Counted from the first letter of the stretch, positions 16,686 through 25,466 are shown. The stretch is 64,000 nucleotides of DNA from JAPLST01 sp964397565 (GCA_964397565.1 CAYNJC010000015.1:1-64000), one strand, 5' to 3'. Translations and numbers: made by a program. Notes: generated by a model from the letters alone, not told the origin.

Positions 16686-19418
16686 ATGAACACGCCATCC
16701 CAAACAAATGCAGTGCGCAATGCCACCGTGCGCCCTGACACGGTGACCGAACGTATCGAACTCCACGCCCACACGAAAATGAGTCAAATGGATGGCGTGG
16801 CAGATGTCAAAGAACTGATTGGCCGAGCAGCATCGTGGGGCCATCCGGCCATTGGCATCACCGACCACGGCAATGTGCATGCCTTTCCTGAAGCACACGC
16901 CCTGGGCCGGCGGTTTGGCATCAAGGTTCTTCTTGGCATGGAAGGATATCTGGCCAATGCCCCCAGTACGCTTGTCAAAGAGCTCTTGGCAAACAAGAAA
17001 GAATGCCCGGTCTACCCGTGTCATGACGAGTTCAATAGCACCGTGCATCACATCATTCTTTATGCACGCACGCCGCATGGCCTGCGCAATTTGTACGAGC
17101 TGGTGTCGCTATCGTACTGCTCGTATAGCTACGGCATGCCTTTGATTCCGCGCGACGTGCTGGAACAGTATCGCGAGGGCCTGCTGATCGGCAGTGCGTG
17201 CGCACACGGCGAACTGTTCCGCCTGGTCCTGCAGGCCCACACGGGCACCATCACGCCCGACGAGTTCGGCCGGCGCTTTGCCGCGGCCCAGGCCTTATAT
17301 GATTATTTCGAGATCCAACCGCGCGCCAACAACTTGTTTTACGTGGCCAAAGGCACGCTGGCGTCGGAAGAGGACATATTGGCGATCAACCGGCGTATCT
17401 GCGCCTTGGGCGAGCAGTATGGCAAGCTGGTGGCGGCAACTGGCGACGTGCATATGCTCAAGCCGGACGACGTGCTGTTACGGCGCGTGCTGCAGATCGG
17501 CCAGGCCCGGGACGAGGAAATTGATGAAAACGTTGACGCACCGCTGCATTTCAGGACCACGGACGAGATGCTTGACGAGTTTGCCTATCTCGGCCCGGAA
17601 ATGGCGCGCGTGGTGGTGATCGAAAATCCGCAGCAGATTGCGGCGTCGGTCGAGGAGATCGCGCCGATTCCGTCCGGGTTCCATCCGCCGAAGCTGGAAG
17701 GCGCCGAAGACGACTTGCGCCAGATGTGCGCGGCGCGCTGCCGCGCGTTGTACGGCGCGCAGCCTCATCCGCTGGTGACGCGTCGAATGCAGCGCGAACT
17801 GACCGACATTATTAGAAATCATTTTGCCGACCTGTACATGCTGGCCCACAAAGTCGCCAAGAAATCACTGGATGACGGCTATATCGTCGGCACACGTGGC
17901 GGTGTCGGCTCGAGTTTTGTGGCGTTCCTGGCCGGCATCACCGAGGTGAACAGCCTTGCGCCGCATTATGCCTGCGCGCAATGCTCGTACACTGAATTCG
18001 TCCAGTTTGACGAGCGCGGCGAACCGCGCGCGGCACCGCTCGACGGCATCCGGGCCGAGGTCGGCGTGGACCTGCCGCTACGCGTCTGCCCGCAGTGCGG
18101 CGCGCTGATGGAACGCTACGGTTTCGACATTCCATTTGAGACCTTCGCCGGTTTCGAGGGCAGCCAGACGCCCGACATCGATCTGCTTTTTGCCAGCGAA
18201 TATCAAGCGCGGGCGCACCGCTATATCGAGGATTTGTTTGGCAAAGACCATGTTTACCGGGCCGGCACGATCAGCACGCTGCAGGACAGGATGGCCTTCG
18301 CCTTTGTCCAGAATTATCTGGAGAAGACCGGCGAGCAATGGTCGCAGGCGGAAGTCAATCGCATCATTGAGGGCCTGATCGGCATCAAGCGCACGACCGG
18401 CCAGCATCCGGGCGGCATGATCATCCTGCCGCCTGATAGGTGTATTACAGAATTCTGCCCGGTGCAGTACCCGGCCAACAGTGCCGACAGCGCCAACCAG
18501 ACCACGCATTTTGATTATCATACGATGGAGGAGCAACTGCTCAAGTTCGATATTCTCAGGCACGACGATATGACGCAAATCCGGTTATTGAGCGAATACA
18601 CCGGCATGGATATCACCAAGGTGCCGTTGAACGATCCCAAGACGCTGTCGTTGTTTTCCGGCGTGAAAGCGCCGGGCGTGACCGAGAAGGCGATCGGCTC
18701 GCGAGTCGGCACCTACGGCATTCCCGAGTTCGGCACTGATTTTATGCGCGGCATTCTGGACGAAACGCGCCCGCAGACGTTCGCCGACATCATCCGCATT
18801 TCCGGCCTGAGTCACGGCACCGATGTCTGGCTCAACAACGCGCGCGGCATCATCAAGAACGGCCACGCCACGCTGCAACAGTGCATCTGCACCCGCGATG
18901 ACATCATGCATTACTTGATCGAGAAAGGGCTGGCGCCGTTCAGCGCGTTCAAGATTATGGAGCAGGTGCGCAAAGGCAAAGGGCTCAAGCCGGACGACAT
19001 CACGGTGATGCGTGAGCACAAGGTACCGGATTGGTACATCGAGTCGTGCCAAAGAATCAAATACATGTTTCCCAAAGCCCACGCCGTGGCGTATGTCATC
19101 AACGCGCTGCGGATCGCTTACTGCAAAGTGCACCAGCCGGTGGCGTTTTACGCGACCTACTTCACGGTCATGCGGCATGCGTTGAACGCGCCGGAGGTGG
19201 CCGGCGGCAAGCGTGCCATCCGCACGGCGATGGACGAACTGGAGGCCGTCGGGCGGCGCAAACTGGCGAAGAATGAGCAGGACGTCCTGACGGTGTATGA
19301 ACTCGCGCTGGAGATGTGCGAGCGCGGCATCCGCCTGCGGCCGGTGGATATTTACAAATCCGACGCGACGCGCTGCGTGATCGAGAACGGCGAAATCATC
19401 CCGCCTTCATGTTGTTGA
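16686..19418 (+). CDS. PolC-type DNA polymerase III alpha subunit lacking the exonuclease domain
   Basis: A 910-residue C-family polymerase. It has a PHP domain (ELHAHTKMSQ with His27/His29, then GITDHGN), the PolC-type zinc module CAQC...CPQCG at about 427-471, and the palm with TPDIDLLF (two catalytic Asp near 497 and 499). KFDILRHDD near 622 supplies the third Asp, and KRTTGQHPGGMII and FPKAHAVAYVINALRIAYCK are PolC signatures. PolC enzymes are usually about 1400 residues, with an OB domain and a DEDD exonuclease inside PHP. Both are absent here. The polymerase residues look intact, so this may be a mobile-element replicase or repair polymerase. No good ribosome site precedes the ATG. Confidence 0.88.
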   Translation: MNTPSQTNAVRNATVRPDTVTERIELHAHTKMSQMDGVADVKELIGRAASWGHPAIGITDHGNVHAFPEAHALGRRFGIKVLLGMEGYLANAPSTLVKELLANKKECPVYPCHDEFNSTVHHIILYARTPHGLRNLYELVSLSYCSYSYGMPLIPRDVLEQYREGLLIGSACAHGELFRLVLQAHTGTITPDEFGRRFAAAQALYDYFEIQPRANNLFYVAKGTLASEEDILAINRRICALGEQYGKLVAATGDVHMLKPDDVLLRRVLQIGQARDEEIDENVDAPLHFRTTDEMLDEFAYLGPEMARVVVIENPQQIAASVEEIAPIPSGFHPPKLEGAEDDLRQMCAARCRALYGAQPHPLVTRRMQRELTDIIRNHFADLYMLAHKVAKKSLDDGYIVGTRGGVGSSFVAFLAGITEVNSLAPHYACAQCSYTEFVQFDERGEPRAAPLDGIRAEVGVDLPLRVCPQCGALMERYGFDIPFETFAGFEGSQTPDIDLLFASEYQARAHRYIEDLFGKDHVYRAGTISTLQDRMAFAFVQNYLEKTGEQWSQAEVNRIIEGLIGIKRTTGQHPGGMIILPPDRCITEFCPVQYPANSADSANQTTHFDYHTMEEQLLKFDILRHDDMTQIRLLSEYTGMDITKVPLNDPKTLSLFSGVKAPGVTEKAIGSRVGTYGIPEFGTDFMRGILDETRPQTFADIIRISGLSHGTDVWLNNARGIIKNGHATLQQCICTRDDIMHYLIEKGLAPFSAFKIMEQVRKGKGLKPDDITVMREHKVPDWYIESCQRIKYMFPKAHAVAYVINALRIAYCKVHQPVAFYATYFTVMRHALNAPEVAGGKRAIRTAMDELEAVGRRKLAKNEQDVLTVYELALEMCERGIRLRPVDIYKSDATRCVIENGEIIPPSCC

Positions 19419-19443
19419 CTAAAATGTTGCGACTGGCTACAAT
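19415..19443 (+). promoter_or_regulatory. Promoter of the WYL regulator gene
   Basis: TTGACT at 19415-19420, 17 bases, TACAAT at 19438-19443. The -35 box overlaps the stop codon of the polymerase gene. Transcription would begin near 19450 and give a 22-base leader before the ATG at 19472. This supports that start and rules out the longer frame. Confidence 0.7.
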
Positions 19444-19471
19444 ACAACATCACGCACCGGATTTGCGCAGA

Positions 19472-20452
19472 ATGGCTCAAAGCACATATCGCACAGGTCA
19501 CTACCGGCCGGCTGAACGGTTGTTGGCCTTGTTGATCCTTCTTTCCGACCATCGCTGGCATATCACGCGCCATCTCGCCGAACAGTTTGAAACGGCCGAG
19601 CGCACCCTTTATCGCGATCTGGACAAAATCGAGAATACCACCAAATTGTCTGTTGAGCGCCAGACAGGGCGCGGTGTTCGGCTCGCGCCGGGTCGCACCT
19701 TTGCCGGGCTCGAAGGCGGCACAGAAGAAGCATTGAATCTCATCTTTGCGGTCGTCTTCTCGCCAAAACTTGGCTTTTCTCTGGTTGAGGTTGCGCGCAC
19801 GCTGGACAAACTCCGTGCTTCCTTGCCCATTGAGCGTACCGCGTGGATTGACTGGCTGAGATCCCGCATTCATTTTGAGATTCCGCTAAAATCACGCGGC
19901 GTGCAGTTCATGAAGGTTATTCGCACGGGAATTGTGGAATGCCGACGCCTTCGCCTGACACACATAGGCGTGGGTGACAAGACGCCCGACCGGCATGACG
20001 TCAACCCCTATGGCGTGGTGTATCACCATGATGTATGGTATCTGCTGGGATTCGACTGTAAATGCGGCGAACGGCGCGCCTTCCGCGTTGACCGCTTCAA
20101 GACCTGCACGTTGCTTGACCTCAAGTTTGTCCCGCCGGAAGACTTTGACGCCCGCGAATACTGGAACCGCAGTTTCTGGCGGCAATACGAGCGCGACGCA
20201 GAAACATTTGTGGTAACATTCGACGCGGAATATGCCGACCGTGTGAAGCATTGGAACCGCGTGCAATTGAAATCTCATGCAGACGGTTCCGTCGAGGCGT
20301 CGTTCAAGAGCATGAATCCCGAATGGGTAAAGTCTTTCATCATGTCCTGCGGCGAGCACTGCCTCGTCAAGTCACCAGAATGGCTTGCACGCGCGGTGGA
20401 AGATCAGGCGTCACGAACAGCAGCAAGATACGCAAACAATCAATCTAAATAG
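19472..20452 (+). CDS. WYL-domain transcriptional regulator
   Basis: About 326 residues. Residues 12-65 form a DeoR-like winged helix (RPAERLLALLILLSDHRWHI, ERTLYRDLDKIE). Residues about 140-225 form the WYL domain, with GVVYHHDVWYLLGFD giving the W-Y-L core and RAFRVDRF following. WYL proteins sense nucleic acids or nucleotides and often control defence operons. The frame remains open upstream into the polymerase gene, but the promoter at 19415-19443 fixes the start at 19472. The next gene starts 10 bases downstream with its own AGGAG, so regulator and nuclease are likely one unit. Confidence 0.88.
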   Translation: MAQSTYRTGHYRPAERLLALLILLSDHRWHITRHLAEQFETAERTLYRDLDKIENTTKLSVERQTGRGVRLAPGRTFAGLEGGTEEALNLIFAVVFSPKLGFSLVEVARTLDKLRASLPIERTAWIDWLRSRIHFEIPLKSRGVQFMKVIRTGIVECRRLRLTHIGVGDKTPDRHDVNPYGVVYHHDVWYLLGFDCKCGERRAFRVDRFKTCTLLDLKFVPPEDFDAREYWNRSFWRQYERDAETFVVTFDAEYADRVKHWNRVQLKSHADGSVEASFKSMNPEWVKSFIMSCGEHCLVKSPEWLARAVEDQASRTAARYANNQSK

Positions 20453-20461
20453 GAGTCGCAC

Positions 20462-21190
20462 ATGAGCAAAGCAACAAAAACACAACAACTCTTCGATAAA
20501 CTTACAGAATGGGGCAATCTGCCTAAGTATCAACTTGAAAGACGAGCTGACATATTCTTCGCTGTCCATTTGAGCGACATACTAAAAGCTGAGCATCCAG
20601 ACAAGCCTGATATTGACGCAATTATACCAGAGTTTCCTCTCAGGAAAAGACCAAAGTGCTCATCAAACAATGTTGACTACCTATGTGTGAACAAAAAAAC
20701 AAATACCATGTATCTGGTTGAATTGAAGACAGATATGGCCTCGCTGAACATGAAGCAAAACGACTACCTCCGAAAGGGACTGAATTTGTCATTTCGGGAG
20801 CTTGTAGACGACATAATAGAGATAATGAAATCATCAAGTTGCAGGAAAGAGGCAAAGGTAAAATATCATGAATTGCTGCATTACCTTAATGAACTGGAGC
20901 TCCTGACATTAGAAAACAAAGAGTCCTTCTGGCGCGGTAGGATAGAACACGTTAAACGCAATGTGAAATGTGAGAATCTTAAGTGGGGTAAGAAGAAGTG
21001 CATATTCATACAACCGACTACCACATATGACAAAATAAAAAAGGCAGAGCGCGCGTCCGTTGAGGAGTTTCAACGAAATGAATGTGATGTAATTGATTTT
21101 AACTGCGTTGCTAGAGTTCTTGCTGAAATATCATCGCAAGATGAACTAACCGCAGCTTTCTGTGAAACGGTGCCCAAATGGATTCGATAA
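20462..21190 (+). CDS. PD-(D/E)XK nuclease-like protein
   Basis: A 242-residue protein with Asp72 in VDYLCV and Glu87/Lys89 in YLVELKTD, the D...E-x-K core of the superfamily. The remainder is helical and basic. It is not otherwise recognised. AGGAGTC lies 9 bases before the ATG. It lies 9 bases after the WYL regulator and 15 before the truncated Cas4-like gene. Base use here is more A/T-rich than in the polymerase gene, suggesting a different origin. Confidence 0.65.
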   Translation: MSKATKTQQLFDKLTEWGNLPKYQLERRADIFFAVHLSDILKAEHPDKPDIDAIIPEFPLRKRPKCSSNNVDYLCVNKKTNTMYLVELKTDMASLNMKQNDYLRKGLNLSFRELVDDIIEIMKSSSCRKEAKVKYHELLHYLNELELLTLENKESFWRGRIEHVKRNVKCENLKWGKKKCIFIQPTTTYDKIKKAERASVEEFQRNECDVIDFNCVARVLAEISSQDELTAAFCETVPKWIR

Positions 21191-21205
21191 GTCACAAATA
21201 CCGAT

Positions 21206-21874
21206 ATGCCAGCCTTCATCTCCAAAAGCAAATATCTGAATGGCTTACAGTGCCGCAAGCTGCTTTGGTTTTACTACAATACCAAAGAGCGCATGCCGGC
21301 GTTTGATGCTGAAGCGCAGGCGGTGTTTGACAAAGGCCATGAAGTGGACAAGCGCGCCAAACAGCTTTTCCCGCAGGGCATCGAGGTCACATGGGATTTG
21401 GGGCTTGAAAAGGGTGTGCTTGCGTCAAACAAAATGCTTGCGCTGCGCAGACCGCTATTTGAGGCCGGCTTCATGTACCAAAACACGTTTGCGCGTGCTG
21501 ATGTGCTCAATCCGGTTGACAGCGATGGCTGGGAGTTGATCGAGGTTAAAAACCGTACGCGTGTGAAGGATGTTGACATAAACGATATGGCGCTACAATA
21601 CTACTGCTACACCGGCGCGGGTGTGCGCATTGCTCGCTGTCTGCTCATGCATCTCAAGCGGGAGCAGTTCGGCCGCACGGCACATGTGCCGGACGACGCT
21701 TTCGCGTGTGAAGATATTACAGATAAAGTGCTTGCGGCCAGTAAAGATGTTGAGCGCAACGTTACCGAAATGTTGGCGGTAATCAGTGCGCCGGCCAGCC
21801 CAGGGATCGCCGTCGGGCCGCAGTGCGACAAACCCTATCGCTGCGTGATGAAAACGGTGTGTGCAGCAGGATGA
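21206..21874 (+). pseudogene. Truncated DUF2779/Cas4-like nuclease
   Basis: The 222 residues match the first part of DUF2779-type proteins: FISKSKYLNGLQCRKLLWF at the start, then a Cas4-like core with ADVLNPVD and WELIEVKNRTRV (E-x-K). CDKPYRCVMKTVC follows, where relatives have a cysteine cluster for an iron-sulphur or zinc site. Full-length members are usually more than twice as long, and the DUF2779 domain itself is missing. The ORF stops just where the converging minus-strand gene also loses its normal end (near 21875-21900). I read this as a deletion joint. Confidence 0.65.
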
Positions 21875-22059
21875 ATTGAAGCGAGCTTCACACTGACCAT
21901 CGCATATTCGTTTTCCGCCTTGTCGTCATCGCATATATCGCCCCAATCACCCGACATGTGCCTTAGCAAATACTTGATGGCGGTCTCTCCTGCCAATGCC
22001 AATGTGTTCAATGCTCCTGGTGTTGCATAGATAGTCCCCGGCTCAATTCGTTGTGTCAT
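21835..22059 (-). CDS. Small plasmid-type protein with altered C terminus
   Basis: 74 residues. Its first 50 match a small protein family common on plasmids and integrative elements: TPGALNTLALAG, LLRHMSGDWGDICDDDKAENEYA. These proteins normally continue to about 90 residues with a segment ending in WIITEADRS. Here the last 25 residues are unlike that and are read from the antisense of the truncated Cas4-like gene, so the 3' end has been replaced. GGAG lies before the ATG. It follows the 146-codon gene by 21 bases in one transcription unit. Confidence 0.65.
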   Translation of the reverse strand: MTQRIEPGTIYATPGALNTLALAGETAIKYLLRHMSGDWGDICDDDKAENEYAMVSVKLASIHPAAHTVFITQR

Positions 22060-22080
22060 ACATGCTCCCTGTGGTTAGGA

Positions 22081-22521
22081 TTACTTGACAGTCGCAGGTT
22101 GATTGGGCACTTGATATTTGATCTTGCCGAATTCATCTTCGGCCTTCTTGAGCAATGCATAGTACCGGCGAATGTTTTTGATTGATTCGGTATTCGGCTC
22201 CATGTTTTTGCCGATCACGCATACCGGCTCATTGTTCAGCGCATCCACGTCAATCATTATGCCTTTATACCCGACCGACAATCCTTCGCCATAATTACAG
22301 CCGGAACCGTTATGGGCTGTAAAGGTGACACCCGCAACTGCCAATGCCTGCAATTCGTCATAGGCACCATAATTCATTTCGTTCGGTATGATATCCAACA
22401 GCCCATCATGTTCATCGGCATTGAGATTGTCTTTGTCGGCCATCGTGAATCCCATTGTGGTGAGCAATGTGGCAATGTCATTTTGGGCAACGGTAATCGT
22501 CACCCAGGTTCTGTCTCCCAT
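22081..22521 (-). CDS. Hypothetical MGE protein
   Basis: A 146-residue soluble acidic protein that I do not recognise. GGAG lies 5 bases before the ATG. The N terminus (TWVTITVAQNDIATLL) and YDELQALAVAGVTFTAHNGSG suggest an alpha/beta fold. The C terminus has helices in YYALLKKAEDEFGKI. It is the first gene after one of four copies of a shared promoter (22585-22613), with the plasmid-type gene downstream, so it belongs to that regulon. Confidence 0.65.
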   Translation of the reverse strand: MGDRTWVTITVAQNDIATLLTTMGFTMADKDNLNADEHDGLLDIIPNEMNYGAYDELQALAVAGVTFTAHNGSGCNYGEGLSVGYKGIMIDVDALNNEPVCVIGKNMEPNTESIKNIRRYYALLKKAEDEFGKIKYQVPNQPATVK

Positions 22522-22584
22522 ACGCTACTCCTTGTGTGAATGTGAATATTTAGATGTGAGCATCGGCAGATACGACCCACATGT

Positions 22585-22613
22585 TTTATAACGCAAAAGG
22601 AGAGCGGATTAAG
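22585..22613 (-). promoter_or_regulatory. Shared MGE promoter, copy 1
   Basis: On the minus strand: CTTAAT (22613-22608), 17 bases whose last six are TTGCGT, then TATAAA (22590-22585). The same layout occurs at 23639-23667, 44275-44303 and 47928-47956, each time upstream of a minus-strand gene and with no change of spacing. Confidence 0.7.
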
Positions 22614-22651
22614 TTTTAGCTGGAATATTGGACAATGGTGACAATGGTGAA

Positions 22652-23149
22652 ATGGGCTGCGTAAATAATTATTGTAGGCCCTTGCAATTCTGGGAACAAA
22701 ATGCCAAACTAGTTGCAGCGTACGGTATTCGTTTCACCCGAGAGATGATGCTTGGTATGGTCAGCACGTATGGAACAGCCCAATGCCCCAGCCCACAGGT
22801 CAGCCGCAGCCCCGTTGGAACTGGATCTCCCTTTGCTAAAGCCGGGTTGGCAATCGCCCTCGTCTCCTTTTCGATCACGCTCCTGATGATTATATCACTA
22901 TCATTTCTAAATGCTCCAGAAGGTATTGGAACACTTGCCTCATGTACGATATTTGGAGGATTATTCCTGAACGTGTACATTCTCGCTCCACTCACATTGC
23001 TGGTCATACTGATCGGGATCGTGCACAAGTTGATTGTAGGAAAAGAGCGTCCAGCCTGGGGGCGGTTAGGCATCGCTTTCCTTATAACCTGTGTCTCCGT
23101 GGCTGGTTCAATGTGGGCGTGGATTATACTGTTCCGAGATTTGCATTAG
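22652..23149 (+). CDS. Small membrane protein
   Basis: About 165 residues from the ATG at 22652. The start is uncertain, and a TTG at 22628 or the ATG pair near 22745 are possible. Three hydrophobic segments are visible: AGLAIALVSFSITLLMIISL, LNVYILAPLTLLVILIGIV and LGIAFLITCVSVAGSMWAW, with short loops. The first 60 residues are soluble. I see no known domain. It is divergent from the minus-strand MGE genes. Confidence 0.5.
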   Translation: MGCVNNYCRPLQFWEQNAKLVAAYGIRFTREMMLGMVSTYGTAQCPSPQVSRSPVGTGSPFAKAGLAIALVSFSITLLMIISLSFLNAPEGIGTLASCTIFGGLFLNVYILAPLTLLVILIGIVHKLIVGKERPAWGRLGIAFLITCVSVAGSMWAWIILFRDLH

Positions 23150-23197
23150 CGATAGGAGTTCCAACACGCCGTTTCTCGGTACGTCGCTTCGCGCAGC

Positions 23198-23548
23198 TCA
23201 CGCGCAGCATTGTGAATATACGCGATGGCAATGTGCGCAATTGGCATGCCGAATAAAGCTCCACTTGAAGCAATATTGATCTGGATCATGCGTGTCATTT
23301 CGTTGTGCATTGTATAATTCCAGTTCGTCGAATTTCTCCATTGCATTGCGGATAAAGAACAGGTGATCGAGAAATTCATCCTTTGTGGCCTGAAGCGCAT
23401 TGTCGAATAAGGCTTTGCCCTGTTTCGTATGTGCGCCTACGGCAATTGGAATATTCGGCCAGCGCGATTCGATGCCGATGTTATAATAATCGTAGTGACC
23501 AGCTTCGATCAGGTTGTTGAGGGTGATTTGGGCATTTGTTATTGCCAT
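23198..23548 (-). CDS. Hypothetical MGE protein, possibly frameshifted near its end
   Basis: From the ATG at 23548 the product has 116 residues, beginning MAITNAQITLNNLIEAGHYD. It has no known domain. The last 20 residues of this frame are Cys/His-rich and look like noise. In the next frame, ending at 23146, the same region reads GALFGMPIAHIAIAYIHNAA and then a charged helix, which looks far more like protein. A one-base shift near 23275 would join the two. Either a real frameshift or a sequence error is possible. The gene follows copy 2 of the shared promoter. Confidence 0.5.
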   Translation of the reverse strand: MAITNAQITLNNLIEAGHYDYYNIGIESRWPNIPIAVGAHTKQGKALFDNALQATKDEFLDHLFFIRNAMEKFDELELYNAQRNDTHDPDQYCFKWSFIRHANCAHCHRVYSQCCA

Positions 23549-23638
23549 TGACTTGGTGTCGGCAGAGAGCAAGATGTGGATGAGGATGTGCATGTGAATA
23601 TGGGGATGGCGGTTAGAAGAATGTTGGTGTTTACATGT

Positions 23639-23667
23639 TTTATAACGCAAAAGTCGGACGAATTAAG
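23639..23667 (-). promoter_or_regulatory. Shared MGE promoter, copy 2
   Basis: On the minus strand: CTTAAT (23667-23662), 17 bases ending TTGCGT, TATAAA (23644-23639). It is followed downstream by the gene starting at 23548. Copy 1 shares even the downstream ACATGT. Confidence 0.7.
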
Positions 23668-24055
23668 ATGTTGCGGGGGAATTGGATGAAGGCGGGAATG
23701 GCCAAAAATGGTGATCAATATGGCAATGAAGATGAAATTAGCCGCAGCAGAGGCTGATTTCCACTGGGGTTATGTGGCATGCGCAGCCATCTGCGTACCA
23801 GCACCTAGATACTTTTACACCATGTGGCTCAGTGTTTATACACCATAAAGCTTCCCAAACACCCGATTGACTTTTATGCGTCTGGCGACAACTTGAATTA
23901 CACTTTTTACGTATCCGCGCCTGGGTACGCAAACCCCACCTGTGTTGCGCAGGGATGCAGTTTGCGTTGTCTAACTGCGCATTCTCAGCGTTTCTCATCC
24001 GTCGATTTACTAAGTGTCGTAATTGTCGTGGACGTGTTGCACATAGTGTCAAAAT
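23668..24055. other. Intergenic region left of the insertion sequence
   Basis: About 390 bases with no convincing ORF or RNA. The only notable item is the 16-base repeat at 24032-24047 just outside the insertion sequence. Confidence 0.4.
24032..24047 (+). repeat. Direct repeat flanking the insertion sequence, left copy
   Basis: ACGTGTTGCACATAGT occurs here, 8 bases outside the left inverted repeat, and again at 25423-25438, 9 bases outside the right one. The 8 bases after each copy also agree partly. IS1202-group elements are known for unusually long target duplications, so this may be an old, slightly decayed one. Confidence 0.5.
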
Positions 24056-25413
24056 TCAGTTATAATGTCCTATGCTACGTTCAGTAGAAATGTCCTCTGA
24101 TGCTACAATACGCTTCTCACCAGGAAAACCGAGGAGCGCTAATGAAGGAGGACCTAACAATGAGCGGAAAAGAAGTAGACCGATGGCATGCAGTGCGCGA
24201 CGTCATCGAAGGGAAACTGCGGCAGAGTGAGGCGGGGCGACTGCTGGGGAGGAGCCCGCGGCAGATACGACGGATGGTCGCCCGCGTGAGGCAGGAAGGC
24301 AAGGCCGGGGTGATCCATCGGCTGAAGGGGCGTACATCCCCGCGGCGGACCGCACAGAAGACGGTCGCGGCGGCGCAGCAGGCCATTGAACGGCAGTACC
24401 AGGATTTCGGACCGACGCTGGCGCAGGAGATGCTGGCGCGGCGGGACGGGATCAGACTGAGCGTAAGCACGGTGCGACGGCTGATGATACGCACGCAGCA
24501 GTGGAAGGCCAAACGCGGGAAACGGCGGCACCGTGCCTGGCGGGAACGGCGGCAATGCGTGGGGATGCTGGTGCAGGTGGACGGCAGCGAGCATGCGTGG
24601 TTTGAAGAGCGGGGAGCGCGCTGCACGCTGATCATATTTGTGGACGACGCCACCGGGCGGATCATGGAAGGATCGTTTGAGGAGAGCGAAGACACGCTGA
24701 CACTGATGCGCATGACACGAAAATATGTGGAACGGCACGGCCGGCCGGTGGAACTGTATCCGGACCGGGACTCGATCTATCGGGTGAACCGGGCGGCAAC
24801 GATTGAGGAGGAACTGCGCGACGACCAGGCCGAGACGCAGTATGTGCGCGCCGCAAAGGAGTTGGACATCATGGTGCGGTGCGCGGGGAGTCCGCAAGCC
24901 AAAGGCCGGGTGGAACGGGCGTTTGAGACCCTGCAGGACCGCTTGGTGAAGGAGCTGCGGCTGGCGGGGATCAGCACGCGCGAGAAAGGCAACGTCTTTC
25001 TACGGGGCTATCTGGCGCGGTACAACCAACGCTTTGGCGTGGCGCCGGCGGAGGAAGTCGATCTGCACCGGCCATTGCTCAAGGAACACCGGCTGGACGA
25101 GATCTTCACGATCCGCACGCCGCGGGTGGTGGCAAACGACTATACGGTGCGCTGCCGCAACCGCGTCTTTCAACTACTCAAGAACCAGCCGGTGCGGGTG
25201 TGTCCGCGCCTGCGCGTCGAGGTGGAAATCCGGCTGGACGGCAGCATGCATCTCCGCCATCGCGGCAGGTACTTGAATGTGAAAGATATCAGTGCGGCAG
25301 TCCGCGCCTCACGCGCGCGCGCGCCCCACGCGCGATGCTTTGTGTGACGTGCTTGATGACACGGGCACAACAGGACATTTCTACTGAACGTAACCATAGG
25401 ACATTTCTACTGA
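24056..25413 (+). mobile_element. IS1202-group (ISNCY) insertion sequence
   Basis: The element is about 1358 bases long and carries one transposase gene. Its ends are inverted repeats of 41-42 bases (24056-24096 and 25372-25413) that differ at a few bases and one indel. Each end is itself two tandem copies of TCAGTAGAAATGTCCT or a close variant, probably two transposase binding sites. The left end contains TATAAT preceded by TTGCAC at 18 bases, a likely transposase promoter partly formed by the flank. Confidence 0.8.
24160..25347 (+). CDS. ISNCY (IS1202-group) transposase
   Basis: About 395 residues from the ATG at 24160, which has AAGGAGG 8 bases upstream. An in-frame extension to 24100 lacks a ribosome site. 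The N-terminal helix-turn-helix (RQSEAGRLLGRSPRQIRRMV) binds DNA. The integrase-type catalytic core holds VQVDGSEHAWFE (first Asp), FVDDATGRI (second Asp) and PQAKGRVERAFETLQDRL (Glu). The C terminus is a small beta domain of the ISNCY type. The gene is intact, so the element may still move. Confidence 0.9.
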   Translation: MSGKEVDRWHAVRDVIEGKLRQSEAGRLLGRSPRQIRRMVARVRQEGKAGVIHRLKGRTSPRRTAQKTVAAAQQAIERQYQDFGPTLAQEMLARRDGIRLSVSTVRRLMIRTQQWKAKRGKRRHRAWRERRQCVGMLVQVDGSEHAWFEERGARCTLIIFVDDATGRIMEGSFEESEDTLTLMRMTRKYVERHGRPVELYPDRDSIYRVNRAATIEEELRDDQAETQYVRAAKELDIMVRCAGSPQAKGRVERAFETLQDRLVKELRLAGISTREKGNVFLRGYLARYNQRFGVAPAEEVDLHRPLLKEHRLDEIFTIRTPRVVANDYTVRCRNRVFQLLKNQPVRVCPRLRVEVEIRLDGSMHLRHRGRYLNVKDISAAVRASRARAPHARCFV

Positions 25414-25422
25414 CTTGCAACA

Positions 25423-25438
25423 ACGTGTTGCACATAGT
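25423..25438 (+). repeat. Direct repeat flanking the insertion sequence, right copy
   Basis: This is the partner of 24032-24047. Its last base is the first base of the TTGACA box of the promoter at 25438-25466, so an insertion duplicating this sequence would have landed at the upstream edge of that promoter. Confidence 0.5.
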
Positions 25439-25466
25439 TGACAAATACGTACGAACCAAGTAGAAT
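25438..25466 (+). promoter_or_regulatory. Promoter of the coiled-coil/Hsp70/dynamin cluster
   Basis: TTGACA at 25438-25443, exactly 17 bases, TAGAAT at 25461-25466. Transcription would start near 25473, about 20 bases before the first gene. It is a strong match to a housekeeping promoter and the only good one before a run of closely spaced genes that extends to 38569. Confidence 0.7.

Noticed and set aside
24154..24897. 247-codon minus-strand ORF opposite the transposase
   Set aside because: Shadow of an intact transposase with DDE residues and a strong ribosome site.
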